DNA of 64,000 bases. It comes from CAVVYV01 sp963752585. GTDB taxonomy: Bacteria > Actinomycetota > Thermoleophilia > Solirubrobacterales > 70-9. Positions within the stretch are counted from its first letter, which is position 1. The number at the start of each line of letters is the position of its first letter. This document shows positions 17,982-26,821 of this stretch, in pieces. The stretch is from positions 372,001 to 436,000 of the forward strand of contig CAVVYV010000008.1 of NCBI GenBank assembly GCA_963752585.1, written 5' to 3'. A model generated the notes under the pieces. The model ran no database searches. It saw only the letters and a list, made by a program, of their open reading frames with translations, and had not been told where the DNA came from. The position numbers were made by a program, and so were the translations under genes.

Positions 17982-20900
17982 GTGGTGATCGAGAAGGACA
18001 CGATCCCGAACAGCGGCACCGACTTCACCTACACCGACAACATCGCCGCCCCCTGCGCGATCGGGCCGCTCGAGGATGACGGCGACGAGAACCTCAACCC
18101 CTCCTCGGAGACCTGCACCAACGTCGCCCCCGGCCCCTACACGGTGACCGAGGACGACCCGGGGCCGGGCCACGCGCTCACCGACCTCACCTGCACCGAC
18201 ACCGACACCAACGGCGTCGACTCGACCGGCGACACCCAGACCCGGGCCGCGACGATCAACCTCGAGCCCGGCGAGACCGTCACCTGCAGCTTCGAGAACA
18301 CCGAGCAGGGGACGGTGGTGATCGAGAAGGACACGATCCCGAACAGCGGCACCGACTTCACCTACACCGACAACATCGCCGCCCCCTGCGCGATCGGGCC
18401 GCTCGAGGATGACGGCGACGAGAACCTCAACCCCTCCTCGGAGACCTGCACCAACGTCGCCCCCGGCTCCTACACGGTGACCGAGGACGACCCGGGGCCG
18501 GGCCACGCGCTCACCGACCTCACCTGCACCGACACCGACACCAACGGCGTCGACTCGACCGGCGACACCCAGACCCGGGCCGCGACGATCAACCTCGAGC
18601 CCGGCGAGACCGTCACCTGCAGCTTCGAGAACACCGAGCAGGGGACGGTGGTGATCGAGAAGGACACGATCCCGAACAGCGGCACCGACTTCACCTACAC
18701 CGACAACATCGCCGCCCCCTGCGCGATCGGGCCGCTCGAGGATGACGGCGACGAGAACCTCAACCCCTCCTCGGAGACCTGCACCAACGTCGCCCCCGGC
18801 TCCTACACGGTGACCGAGGACGACCCGGGGCCGGGCCACGCGCTCACCGACCTCACCTGCACCGACACCGACACCAACGGCGTCGACTCGACCGGCGACA
18901 CCCAGACCCGGGCCGCGACGATCAACCTCGAGCCCGGCGAGACCGTCACCTGCAGCTTCGAGAACACCGAGCAGGGGACGGTGGTGATCGAGAAGGACAC
19001 GATCCCGAACAGCGGCACCGACTTCACCTACACCGACAACATCGCCGCCCCCTGCGCGATCGGGCCGCTCGAGGATGACGGCGACGAGAACCTCAACCCC
19101 TCCTCGGAGACCTGCACCAACGTCGCCCCCGGCTCCTACACGGTGACCGAGGACGACCCGGGGCCGGGCCACGCGCTCACCGACCTCACCTGCACCGACA
19201 CCGACACCAACGGCGTCGACTCGACCGGCGACACCCAGACCCGGGCCGCGACGATCAACCTCGAGCCCGGCGAGACCGTCACCTGCAGCTTCGAGAACAC
19301 CGAGCAGGGGACGGTGGTGATCGAGAAGGACACGATCCCGAACAGCGGCACCGACTTCACCTACACCGACAACATCGCCGCCCCCTGCGCGATCGGGCCG
19401 CTCGAGGATGACGGCGACGAGAACCTCAACCCCTCCTCGGAGACCTGCACCAACGTCGCCCCCGGCTCCTACACGGTGACCGAGGACGACCCGGGGCCGG
19501 GCCACGCGCTCACCGACCTCACCTGCACCGACACCGACACCAACGGCGTCGACTCGACCGGCGACACCCAGACCCGGGCCGCGACGATCAACCTCGAGCC
19601 CGGCGAGACCGTCACCTGCAGCTTCGAGAACACCGAGCAGGGGACGGTGGTGATCGAGAAGGACACGATCCCGAACAGCGGCACCGACTTCACCTACACC
19701 GACAACATCGCCGCCCCCTGCGCGATCGGGCCGCTCGAGGATGACGGCGACGAGAACCTCAACCCCTCCTCGGAGACCTGCACCAACGTCGCCCCCGGCT
19801 CCTACACGGTGACCGAGGACGACCCGGGGCCGGGCCACGCGCTCACCGACCTCACCTGCACCGACACCGACACCAACGGCGTCGACTCGACCGGCGACAC
19901 CCAGACCCGGGCCGCGACGATCAACCTCGAGCCCGGCGAGACCGTCACCTGCAGCTTCGAGAACACCGAGCAGGGGACGGTGGTGATCGAGAAGGACACG
20001 ATCCCGAACAGCGGCACCGACTTCACCTACACCGACAACATCGCCGCCCCCTGCGCGATCGGGCCGCTCGAGGATGACGGCGACGAGAACCTCAACCCCT
20101 CCTCGGAGACCTGCACCAACGTCGCCCCCGGCTCCTACACGGTGACCGAGGACGACCCGGGGCCGGGCCACGCGCTCACCGACCTCACCTGCACCGACAC
20201 CGACACCAACGGCGTCGACTCGACCGGCGACACCCAGACCCGGGCCGCGACGATCAACCTCGAGCCCGGCGAGACCGTCACCTGCAGCTTCGAGAACACC
20301 GAGCAGGGGACGGTGGTGATCGAGAAGGACACGATCCCGAACAGCGGCACCGACTTCACCTACACCGACAACATCGCCGCCCCCTGCGCGATCGGGCCGC
20401 TCGAGGATGACGGCGACGAGAACCTCAACCCCTCCTCGGAGACCTGCACCAACGTCGCCCCCGGCTCCTACACGGTGACCGAGGACGACCCGGGGCCGGG
20501 CCACGCGCTCACCGACCTCACCTGCACCGACACCGACACCAACGGCGTCGACTCGACCGGCGACACCCAGACCCGGGCCGCGACGATCAACCTCGAGCCC
20601 GGCGAGACCGTCACCTGCAGCTTCGAGAACACCGAGCAGGGGACGGTGGTGATCGAGAAGGACACGATCCCGAACAGCGGCACCGACTTCACCTACACCG
20701 ACAACATCGCCGCCCCCTGCGCGATCGGGCCGCTCGAGGATGACGGCGACGAGAACCTCAACCCCTCCTCGGAGACCTGCACCAACGTCGCCCCCGGCTC
20801 CTACACGGTGACCGAGGACGACCCGGGGCCGGGCCACGCGCTCACCGACCTCACCTGCACCGACACCGACACCAACGGCGTCGACTCGACCGGCGACACC

Positions 20901-21311
20901 CAGACCCGGGCCGCGACGATCAACCTCGAGCCCGGCGAGACCGTCACCTGCAGCTTCGAGAACACCGAGCAGGGGACGGTGGTGATCGAGAAGGACACGA
21001 TCCCGAACAGCGGCACCGACTTCACCTACACCGACAACATCGCCGCCCCCTGCGCGATCGGGCCGCTCGAGGATGACGGCGACGAGAACCTCAACCCCTC
21101 CTCGGAGACCTGCACCAACGTCGCCCCCGGCTCCTACACGGTGACCGAGGACGACCCGGGGCCGGGCCACGCGCTCACCGACCTCACCTGCACCGACTCC
21201 GACACCGACGGCACCGACTCGACCGGCAACACCCGGACCCGGACCGCGACGATCAACCTCGACCCCGGCGAGACCGTCACCTGCAGCTTCGAGAACACCG
21301 AGCGGGGGAAG
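16313..21311 (+). repeat. Tandem array of 15 copies of a 333-bp coding repeat
   Basis: Unit starts (GTGATCGAGAAGG) at 16313, 16647, 16983, 17316, 17650, 17985, 18318, 18651, 18984, 19317, 19650, 19983, 20316, 20649 and 20982. From 17985 on the period is exactly 333 bp and the copies look identical at DNA level, apart from one Ser-to-Pro change in the unit at 17985 and a diverged 3' half of the last unit (after about 21195). Earlier copies carry extra bases (periods 334, 336, 333, 334, 335) and a few substitutions. Each unit encodes 111 residues with four cysteines (APCAIG, ETCTNV, LTCTDT, VTCSFE). Confidence 0.95.
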
Positions 21312-21899
21312 ATCGAGCTGGTCAAGAACATCACTCCCGACGACGACCCCGGGCGCTTCGACCTGCTGATCAAGCAGGGCCAGACCACGATCGACTCTCT
21401 CGACAACGCCGGCGATGGCGGCAGCACGGGTGAGAACCCCGTGCCCAACGGCAGCTACCAGGTCTCCGAGGAAGGCGGCGACCAGCCCGCCACCAACCTC
21501 GCCGACTACCAGAAGTCGATCCGCTGCATCAATACCGCCAATGACGACCAGGTGGTGCTCGACCAGCCCGCCGACGACCCCGACGCGAGCGTCGAGGTCG
21601 GCTTCGGCGACGACATCGTCTGCACGATCACCAACGTGCGTGAAACCAACACCCCACCGCCGGGCGGAGGGACCGGGCAGGGTGCCGGCTCCGGCGGTGT
21701 GGCTGGTGTGCAGGGTGGTTCCGGCAAGGGTGCCGGCTCCGGCGGCGGTGCGGCCGGTGGGGAGGCGGTCAGCCCCGGTAATGGTGGTGTTTTTGGGTTC
21801 CTGCCCTTCACCGGTCTTGGGCTCGCCGGGCTGGCCCTGACCGCGCTAAGCCTGTTGGGGCTCGGCTATCTCGCACGGCGACGTGCCGGTGCTCGCTAG
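17982..21899 (+). CDS. Giant LPFTG-anchored surface protein, intact C-terminal part with SpaA/prealbumin-like repeats 6-15
   Basis: Open frame of 1305 residues continuing the gene above; GTG 17982 is only a formal start inside the repeat array. Ten 111-aa repeats (VVIEKDTIPNSGTDFTYT ... GSYTVTED ... LTDLTCTD ... PGETVTCSFENTEQG) have the beta-sandwich pattern of SpaA-like prealbumin-fold domains found in sortase-anchored stalk proteins. A related but diverged domain follows (KIELVKNITPDDDPGRFDLL ... VCTITNV, 21310-21640), then a Gly/Ser-rich wall-spanning linker. A complete sortase signal ends the protein: LPFTG (21801-21815), a hydrophobic helix and the tail ARRRAGAR. Exported and covalently linked to the cell wall by inference. 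No sortase gene is in the window. Confidence 0.85.
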   Translation: MVIEKDTIPNSGTDFTYTDNIAAPCAIGPLEDDGDENLNPSSETCTNVAPGPYTVTEDDPGPGHALTDLTCTDTDTNGVDSTGDTQTRAATINLEPGETVTCSFENTEQGTVVIEKDTIPNSGTDFTYTDNIAAPCAIGPLEDDGDENLNPSSETCTNVAPGSYTVTEDDPGPGHALTDLTCTDTDTNGVDSTGDTQTRAATINLEPGETVTCSFENTEQGTVVIEKDTIPNSGTDFTYTDNIAAPCAIGPLEDDGDENLNPSSETCTNVAPGSYTVTEDDPGPGHALTDLTCTDTDTNGVDSTGDTQTRAATINLEPGETVTCSFENTEQGTVVIEKDTIPNSGTDFTYTDNIAAPCAIGPLEDDGDENLNPSSETCTNVAPGSYTVTEDDPGPGHALTDLTCTDTDTNGVDSTGDTQTRAATINLEPGETVTCSFENTEQGTVVIEKDTIPNSGTDFTYTDNIAAPCAIGPLEDDGDENLNPSSETCTNVAPGSYTVTEDDPGPGHALTDLTCTDTDTNGVDSTGDTQTRAATINLEPGETVTCSFENTEQGTVVIEKDTIPNSGTDFTYTDNIAAPCAIGPLEDDGDENLNPSSETCTNVAPGSYTVTEDDPGPGHALTDLTCTDTDTNGVDSTGDTQTRAATINLEPGETVTCSFENTEQGTVVIEKDTIPNSGTDFTYTDNIAAPCAIGPLEDDGDENLNPSSETCTNVAPGSYTVTEDDPGPGHALTDLTCTDTDTNGVDSTGDTQTRAATINLEPGETVTCSFENTEQGTVVIEKDTIPNSGTDFTYTDNIAAPCAIGPLEDDGDENLNPSSETCTNVAPGSYTVTEDDPGPGHALTDLTCTDTDTNGVDSTGDTQTRAATINLEPGETVTCSFENTEQGTVVIEKDTIPNSGTDFTYTDNIAAPCAIGPLEDDGDENLNPSSETCTNVAPGSYTVTEDDPGPGHALTDLTCTDTDTNGVDSTGDTQTRAATINLEPGETVTCSFENTEQGTVVIEKDTIPNSGTDFTYTDNIAAPCAIGPLEDDGDENLNPSSETCTNVAPGSYTVTEDDPGPGHALTDLTCTDSDTDGTDSTGNTRTRTATINLDPGETVTCSFENTERGKIELVKNITPDDDPGRFDLLIKQGQTTIDSLDNAGDGGSTGENPVPNGSYQVSEEGGDQPATNLADYQKSIRCINTANDDQVVLDQPADDPDASVEVGFGDDIVCTITNVRETNTPPPGGGTGQGAGSGGVAGVQGGSGKGAGSGGGAAGGEAVSPGNGGVFGFLPFTGLGLAGLALTALSLLGLGYLARRRAGAR

Positions 21900-21934
21900 C
21901 CGTTGAGCCGTCGCCGTTACGGATGCACGGCTAG
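21896..21934 (+). terminator. Inverted repeat at the end of the surface-protein gene
   Basis: CTAGCCGT (21896-21903) pairs perfectly with ACGGCTAG (21927-21934) across a 23-nt loop and spans the TAG stop codon. No U-tract follows, so it may protect the mRNA 3' end or act as a weak terminator. Confidence 0.35.
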
Positions 21935-22001
21935 GCGGTGCGGCGCCGGAGGGTTGACTGCGAGGCTGACCGGCGCTGCCTGGAAGGAGTCCGGCGCATG
22001 C

Positions 22002-23094
22002 CTACGGCCGCTGGATCTTGACCGCGAAGCGGCCCTTGCCCGAGCGCCGGCGGACCTCGAGCCGCATCGTCCGGGCCCCGCAGACGCTGTAGCGGAGCTC
22101 GTCGACAGCGGCGCCGCCGCTGGCTCGGGAGCGCTTCGGCCGGGCCTTCCTCAACACCCGTCCGTCGGGTGAGACGAGGACGAGGTCGAAGCGCCCGGAG
22201 CGCGGCTCGCGGAGGCGAACCCGCAGCGGCCCGTCCAGGGGCGTGCTCAGGTCCTTCCGGGCGCAGCCCCTTGCCCGCGTTGAGCCGCTTCGCCCAACGC
22301 GTCTTGGCGCTCCCGCCGGAGCCGTCGGCGACGTCGGTCTCGATCGCCGCGTAGGCGCCCGCGTCCGGCGCGGCGAAGCTCCACCACCAGGGGACCAGGT
22401 CCGGATGGTGGCGGAAGGCGTAGGCCTGGGCGAAGGCCTCGCCGGGGTTCTCCCAGTAGTGGGCGCCCTGGTCGCCGGGGAACAGCCGTCCGGCGCTGAC
22501 CCCCTCGCAGACGTGCTCATGGGTGGCCCAGTGGCGGGCGCCGAGCTCGCTGGCGGGCCAGCCGTTGGTGGAGCGGTTGCGCTCGATGTGGTGCCCGTAC
22601 TCGTGCGCCACCAGCATCTCGAACGGCATCGACGCGCCGCTGTCGTCGCCCGGGACGACCATGGTCTGGTCGAGGGCGAAGTAGCAGCCGCCGCCGCCCC
22701 CGCAGGAGCTCTGCAGCTCCGACGCGGTCGCGATGTAGACAGTCAGCTCGTTCATCTCGCGGCCGTGGAGCAGCGATCCGAGGCGCGCCAGCAGCCGCCC
22801 CAGCATCGGCCCGCCCTGGAACTCCGGCGCGACGTGGACGCGGACCGTGCTCCCGTCGGACAGCCGGTAGGTGGGAGCGGGGCCCTGGGCCGCGTAGGTC
22901 CTCGCGGCAGGGGATCCCTCGACGCGGGCGTGGCCGGCCGGAAGCTCCGCGCCGGGCGCCGGGTCGTCCGCCGAGGCGCCGGCGGGGGAGGCGAGCAGCG
23001 CCGCCGCCGCGACCAGCAATCCCAGCCATGCGGCTCGGGCCGGCCGCACGTGCGCCCGTGCCTCCCCCCGGTGGCTGCCCACCATTCCGGCCAT
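22002..23094 (-). CDS. Secreted HExxH zinc metalloprotease-like protein, one frameshift
   Basis: Starts at ATG 23094 (minus). A signal peptide (WLGLLVAAAALLASPAGASA) is followed by about 50 residues and a peptidase-like domain with the zinc motif AHEYGHHIE (HExxH), a downstream GEAFAQAYAF helix that could give the third ligand Glu, and a CGGGGGC pair. The frame slips once near 22255 (after TRWAKRLNAGKG); the continuing frame, VRLREPRSGRFDLVLVSPDG ... GRFAVKIQRP, ends at TAG 22002 and resembles a small beta-sandwich PPC-type domain common at the C-termini of secreted peptidases. Family not identified more closely. Convergent with the LPFTG gene. Confidence 0.6.
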
Positions 23095-23220
23095 GCGTTG
23101 TGCATCGGGCCGGTCGTCCGGGCCACTTGCGCATCCACGCCTGTGCCTCGATCATTCGTCCACCGGCTTCCCGGCGATCCGGGAGTCCGCTTGCGAGGAA
23201 TGCGTGGCGACGGAGGTCGC

Positions 23221-23226
23221 TATCCT
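23221..23226 (+). promoter_or_regulatory. Candidate -10 box for the rpmG-secE-nusG operon
   Basis: GCTATCCT context; the hexamer TATCCT lies 87 nt upstream of rpmG in a 218-bp gap otherwise without a gene. A T7 run at 23254-23260 follows. No clear -35. Confidence 0.3.
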
Positions 23227-23312
23227 TCGCCAACCTCTCGCCTGGGGCCGGGGGTTTTTTTCTGTCGGCTCCCGATCGAGCGCTCGCGGCAAAGTAGATA
23301 AGCAGAGGAGAA

Positions 23313-23474
23313 ATGGCCTCAGATGTACGAATCGCCGTCACCCTCGCCTGCGAGGAGTGCAAGCGGCGCAACTACGAGACGACGAAGTCACGGCGAAACA
23401 CGCCGGACCGGATCGAGATGCGCAAGTACTGCCGCTGGTGCGGTCACCACACCCCACATAAGGAGACCCGCTGA
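23313..23474 (+). CDS. rpmG: 50S ribosomal protein L33
   Basis: 53 residues from ATG 23313, preceded by AGAGGAGAA. Sequence MASDVRIAVTLACEECK, then CRWCGHHTPHKETR: the two CxxC pairs (CEEC, CRWC) are the zinc-binding (C+) form of L33. It stands before secE as in many actinobacteria. Confidence 0.95.
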   Translation: MASDVRIAVTLACEECKRRNYETTKSRRNTPDRIEMRKYCRWCGHHTPHKETR

Positions 23475-23486
23475 GGTGGACGCCTG

Positions 23487-24146
23487 ATGGCGAAGACCCG
23501 GGCACAGCGGAAGGCCGAGCGCCGCCGCCGCCAGCAGCAGGCCGAGCGCCAGGGCCAGGCCGGCGACGGGGGCGCCGCCGAGCGGGCAGGAGGAGGAGCG
23601 CGCCCGCGAGGACACCCGGGTGGCGCGAAGCGGCGAGGAGGCCGAGTTCGAGGCGGTGATGGAGACCGGTGCCCGGACCGAGGACTACGGCGAGCACACC
23701 GTCGAGCGCGAGGACGAGAGCAACGCCGACCAGGCGGGCTCACCGGTCCCAGGCGTCGCTCCCCGAGCCCGCCCGACCGGAGGCCCCCGCTCCCTCCCGC
23801 GCGGACGTCGGCCGCCCCGAGGACGGGCGCCGCCGCTGAGGCCCCGCCCGCCCCGAAGGAGACCCGGGAGGATCGCCGCGCCCGCAAGGAGCGCGAGAAG
23901 GAGGAGCGCCGGAAGGCGCGGGCGAAGGAGCTTCAGAAGGGCCAGGCCGAGAAGGCCGAGAAGCGCCGGGGCGCGGTCACCGGCTTCCTCGCCTCCTGCT
24001 GGGCGGAGCTGAAGCGCGTCCAGTGGCCCGACCGCGACACCCTGGTCCAGGCCTCGGCGGTTACCTTCATCTTCGTCGCCGTGATGGCGGCATACCTCGG
24101 CGCCCTCGACGCCGCCTTCAACTGGCTCGTCCAGCGGATCCTCTAG
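23487..24146 (+). CDS. secE: Preprotein translocase subunit SecE with long charged N-terminal extension
   Basis: The last ~60 residues are diagnostic: FLASCWAELKRVQWPDRDTL followed by one TM helix (VTFIFVAVMAAYLGAL), the single-span SecE core of the SecYEG channel. Upstream are ~155 residues of very charged sequence (KETREDRRARKEREKEERR). The section 23600-23830 reads more convincingly in another frame (EEAEFEAVMETGARTEDYGE), so two compensating indels probably lie there. ATG 23487 is 12 nt after rpmG, and nusG follows after 25 nt. Confidence 0.85.
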   Translation: MAKTRAQRKAERRRRQQQAERQGQAGDGGAAERAGGGARPRGHPGGAKRRGGRVRGGDGDRCPDRGLRRAHRRARGREQRRPGGLTGPRRRSPSPPDRRPPLPPARTSAAPRTGAAAEAPPAPKETREDRRARKEREKEERRKARAKELQKGQAEKAEKRRGAVTGFLASCWAELKRVQWPDRDTLVQASAVTFIFVAVMAAYLGALDAAFNWLVQRIL

Positions 24147-24171
24147 TCCAAGCGATAAGGAGACTTCGACG

Positions 24172-24693
24172 ATGTTTCGCTGGTACGTGATCAACACCTA
24201 CTCCGGGCACGAGAACAAGGTGAAGCAGAACCTCGAGCACCGGGTCCACACGATGGGGCAGGAGCGCTTCGTCCGCCAGGTGGTCGTCCCCACCGAGCAG
24301 ATCTCGGAGATGAAGGACGGCCAGAAGACCCAGACCGAGAAGCGGACGATGCCCGGCTACGTCCTCGTCAACATGGAGATGACCGACGACTCCTGGGGCC
24401 TGGTCAAGAACACGCCCGGAGTCACCGGCTTCGTCGGCTCCCGGAACAAGCCGATCCCCCTCTCCAAGGTCGAGGTCGATCGCCTGCTGCACCGCGAGAC
24501 CGCCGAGCGCCCGCGCACTCGCGCCCAGTTCTCGATCGGCGAGTCGGTGAAGGTGATCTCCGGCCCGCTCGCCGACTTCTCCGGCGAGATCGCCGAGATC
24601 AACGATGACGCCGCCAAGCTCAAGGTCCTGGTCTCGATCTTCGGCCGCGAGACACCGGTCGAGGTCAACTACGACCAGGTGAAGAAGATCTAG
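24172..24693 (+). CDS. nusG: Transcription termination/antitermination protein NusG
   Basis: 173 residues from ATG 24172, with AAGGAGA at good spacing. NGN domain (WYVINTYSGHENKVKQNLE, then MPGYVLVNMEM) and C-terminal KOW domain (GESVKVISGPLADFSGEI, residues ~120-137). Binds the RNAP clamp and couples to Rho or ribosomal S10. Short linker and no actinobacterial N-terminal acidic extension. Confidence 0.95.
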   Translation: MFRWYVINTYSGHENKVKQNLEHRVHTMGQERFVRQVVVPTEQISEMKDGQKTQTEKRTMPGYVLVNMEMTDDSWGLVKNTPGVTGFVGSRNKPIPLSKVEVDRLLHRETAERPRTRAQFSIGESVKVISGPLADFSGEIAEINDDAAKLKVLVSIFGRETPVEVNYDQVKKI

Positions 24694-24704
24694 CCTCTCG
24701 AGCG

Positions 24705-25178
24705 ATGGCGAAGAAGGTCCTCACCCAGATCAAGCTTCAGATCCCGGCGGGCGCCGCCAACCCGGCGCCGCCGGTCGGCCCTGCCCTCGGCCAGCACGGC
24801 GTCAACATCATGGAGTTCTGCAAGGCGTTCAACGCCCAGACCCAGCAGGACGCCGGGACGATCATCCCGGTCGAGATCACGGTCTTCGAGGACCGCTCCT
24901 TCGAGTTCATCACCAAGACCCCGCCGGCCGCCGTCCTGATCAAGGAGGCCGCGGGGATCGAGAAGGGCTCGGGCGAGCCCCACAGCGAGAAGGTCGGCTC
25001 GATCACCGTCGACCAGGCGCGCCAGATCGCCGAGCGGAAGATGCCCGACCTGAACGCCAACGACCTCGACGCCGCGACCAAGATCATCGCCGGCACCGCC
25101 CGCTCGATGGGGGTAACCGTCGAGGGCATGACCGCCGATCCTGTCCCCGCCGCGCCCAGCGCGGAGGGCGCCGACTGA
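24705..25178 (+). CDS. rplK: 50S ribosomal protein L11
   Basis: 157 residues from ATG 24705. N-terminal LQIPAGAANPAPPVGPALGQHGVNI is the canonical proline-rich RNA/thiopeptide-site region; the C-terminal rRNA-binding domain ends with ARSMGVTVEG and a short extra tail. Overlaps the rplA start by one base (TGATG). Confidence 0.96.
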   Translation: MAKKVLTQIKLQIPAGAANPAPPVGPALGQHGVNIMEFCKAFNAQTQQDAGTIIPVEITVFEDRSFEFITKTPPAAVLIKEAAGIEKGSGEPHSEKVGSITVDQARQIAERKMPDLNANDLDAATKIIAGTARSMGVTVEGMTADPVPAAPSAEGAD

Positions 25179-26010
25179 TGGCCCGCGGCAAGCGCTACCG
25201 CGCCGCCTACGAGAAGATCGATCGCACCCGCGCCTATCCGCCGGCCGAGGCGGTCCACCTGCTGAAGCAGGCCGGCGGCGCCGGCTTCGACGAGACGGTG
25301 GAGCTCCACATCCGGCTCGGGGTCAACGTCCGCCACGCCGAGGAGCAGCTCCGAGGGACCCTGGCGCTGCCAGGTGGCCTCGGCAAGGACGTCTCGGTCG
25401 CCGTCTTCGCCGAGGGCGACCAGGCCAAGGCGGCCACCGAGGCGGGCGCCGACTTCGTCGGCGCCGACGACCTCGCCGAGAAGGTCGAGGGCGGCTGGAC
25501 CGACTTCGACGTCGCGATCGCCCACCCCTCGCAGATGCCGAAGGTCGGGAAGCTCGGCCGCATCCTCGGCCCCCAGGGGAAGATGCCCAACCCGAAGGTC
25601 GGCACGGTCACCGACGACATCGCCAAGGCGGTGGGGGAGGCGAAGGCGGGCAAGATCGAGTACCGCACCGACCGCCAGGCGATCATCCACCTCTCGATCG
25701 GCAAGCGAGCTTCGACGAGTCCGCCCTGCTCGAGAACTACGCCGCGGTGATCGAGGAGATCGTCCGCGCGAAGCCCGCCTCCGCGAAGGGCCGCTACATC
25801 CTCTCGGTCACCCTGACGACGACGATGGGCCCCGGGATCAGGGTCGACCCCAACGTCACCCGGCGCGGCGAGATCATGGCCGGCGCCGGCAAGCTCTCCG
25901 CCGACGGCGACGAGGAGGAGGCCGCCCCCGCCGAGGAGCCTCCTGCCGAGGAGGCCCCGGCTCCGGAGGAGCCCCCCGCCGAGGAGACCGAGGAGCCGGC
26001 CACCGCCTGA
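25178..26010 (+). CDS. rplA: 50S ribosomal protein L1, one frameshift, acidic C-terminal tail
   Basis: ATG 25178. Residues 1-175 are normal L1 (RAYPPAEAVHLLKQ, GRILGPQGKMPNPKVGTVT). At 25701-25710 one G is missing (GGCAAGCGAGC for GGCAAGGCGAGC); correcting it joins LSIGKASFDESALLENY to IEEIVRAKPASAKGRYI ... TMGPGIRVDPN. L1 ends about residue 240, but a further ~35-residue Glu/Pro/Ala tail follows (DEEEAAPAEEPPAEEAPA), which is not part of the usual protein. In most bacteria L1 represses its own operon. Confidence 0.92.
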
Positions 26011-26014
26011 TCGC

Positions 26015-26020
26015 TACACT
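26015..26020 (+). promoter_or_regulatory. Candidate -10 box upstream of the L10 leader
   Basis: CGCTACACTG; hexamer TACACT, just after rplA. Transcription from it would start near the beginning of the putative L10 leader. An almost identical GGCTACACTG stands before rpoB. Confidence 0.4.
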
Positions 26021-26026
26021 GCCGCT

Positions 26027-26095
26027 TCGCATAGCCGCCCAAGACCGTCGGCGGGGCCGCCTCAGGGTTGGCCCGGAAGACCGGCGCAGGCCGAT
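26027..26095 (+). ncRNA. Putative ribosomal protein L10 leader RNA
   Basis: The 85-nt gap before rplJ holds CAAGACCGTCGGCGGGGCCGCC ... CCGGAAGACCGGCGCAGGCCG pieces that fold into GC-rich stems with the A/G-rich kink-turn-like junction expected of L10 leaders, where L10(L12)4 represses rplJL. Recognised by position and general form only. Confidence 0.45.
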
Positions 26096-26821
26096 ATGAA
26101 CAAGGACCAGAAGACAGCCGTAGTCGCGGAGCTCACCGACGAGCTCAAGGACGCCGACGCGATCTTCGCGATCGACTATCGCGGGATCAGCGTCCCCCAG
26201 GCGGCCGAGCTGCGCGAGGGACTGCGCGACGCCGACACCCACTTCCGCGTGGTCAAGAACCGGCTCACCCTGCGGGCCGCCGACGCCGCCGGAACCGCCG
26301 AGCTCAAGGACCACCTCGACCGGCCCCACCGCCCTCGCCCTGGTCAAGCGGCGACGCCGCCCTCGCGGCGAAGACGATCTCCCGGCTGGGCTCGGAGTGG
26401 GAGCTGCTCGACTACAAGGGCGGGATCATGGAGGGGGCGGCGCTCGACCCCGACTCGTTCCAGGCGATCGCGAAGCTCCCCGGCCGCGACGCTCTCAACG
26501 CCCAGGCCGCCGGGCCTGATCGCCTCTCCGTTGACCGGATTGGTCCGCGGGCTCGGCTCGATGGTCCAGGGGCTGGCGCTCCAGCTCGGCCAGATCGCCG
26601 AGCAGGGCCTGGTCAGCGGCGAGGCCCCGGCTGAGGAGGCCGAGCCCGACCCCGAGCCAGAGGAGTCATCCGAAGAGAGCAGCGAGGAGGCGGCACCGGA
26701 GGGCGAGGAGGCCGGGGAGGAGACCCAGGTCGAGGAGACCACCGAGGGCGACGCCGAGATCGGCGAGGCCCAGGAAGAGACTTCAGAAGATTCCGACGAA
26801 GCGAAGGAGGATGGCGACTAG
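26096..26821 (+). CDS. rplJ: 50S ribosomal protein L10, three single-base insertions, acidic C-terminal tail
   Basis: ATG 26096. N-terminal DAIFAIDYRGISVPQAAELR ... FRVVKNRLTLRA is L10. Three extra C bases near 26318, 26349 and 26515 shift the frame and together restore it; the corrected middle reads ALVKGDAALAAKTISRLG, YKGGIMEGAALDPD and LNAQAAGLIASPLTGLVRGLG. After the usual C-terminal helix for L7/L12 dimers (LALQLGQIAEQGL) comes an extra ~70-residue tail made almost only of Glu, Asp, Ser, Pro and Ala. Overlaps nothing; rplL starts 0 nt after the stop. Confidence 0.92.
   Translation: MNKDQKTAVVAELTDELKDADAIFAIDYRGISVPQAAELREGLRDADTHFRVVKNRLTLRAADAAGTAELKDHLDRPHRPRPGQAATPPSRRRRSPGWARSGSCSTTRAGSWRGRRSTPTRSRRSRSSPAATLSTPRPPGLIASPLTGLVRGLGSMVQGLALQLGQIAEQGLVSGEAPAEEAEPDPEPEESSEESSEEAAPEGEEAGEETQVEETTEGDAEIGEAQEETSEDSDEAKEDGD

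Noticed and set aside
17760..21170. Minus-strand open frame of 1,136 codons across the repeat array
   Set aside because: It is the antisense of a 333-bp repeat whose length is a multiple of three, so one stop-free unit gives an endless frame. Its translation is a repeated Gly/Val/Arg pattern without any domain.
16313..21311. CRISPR-like array
   Set aside because: Repeats are 333 bp, directly adjacent with no spacers, and in one coding frame.
23254..23260. T7 run as intrinsic terminator before rpmG
   Set aside because: No stem precedes it: the upstream GGGGCCGGGGG cannot pair with itself as a hairpin on either strand.
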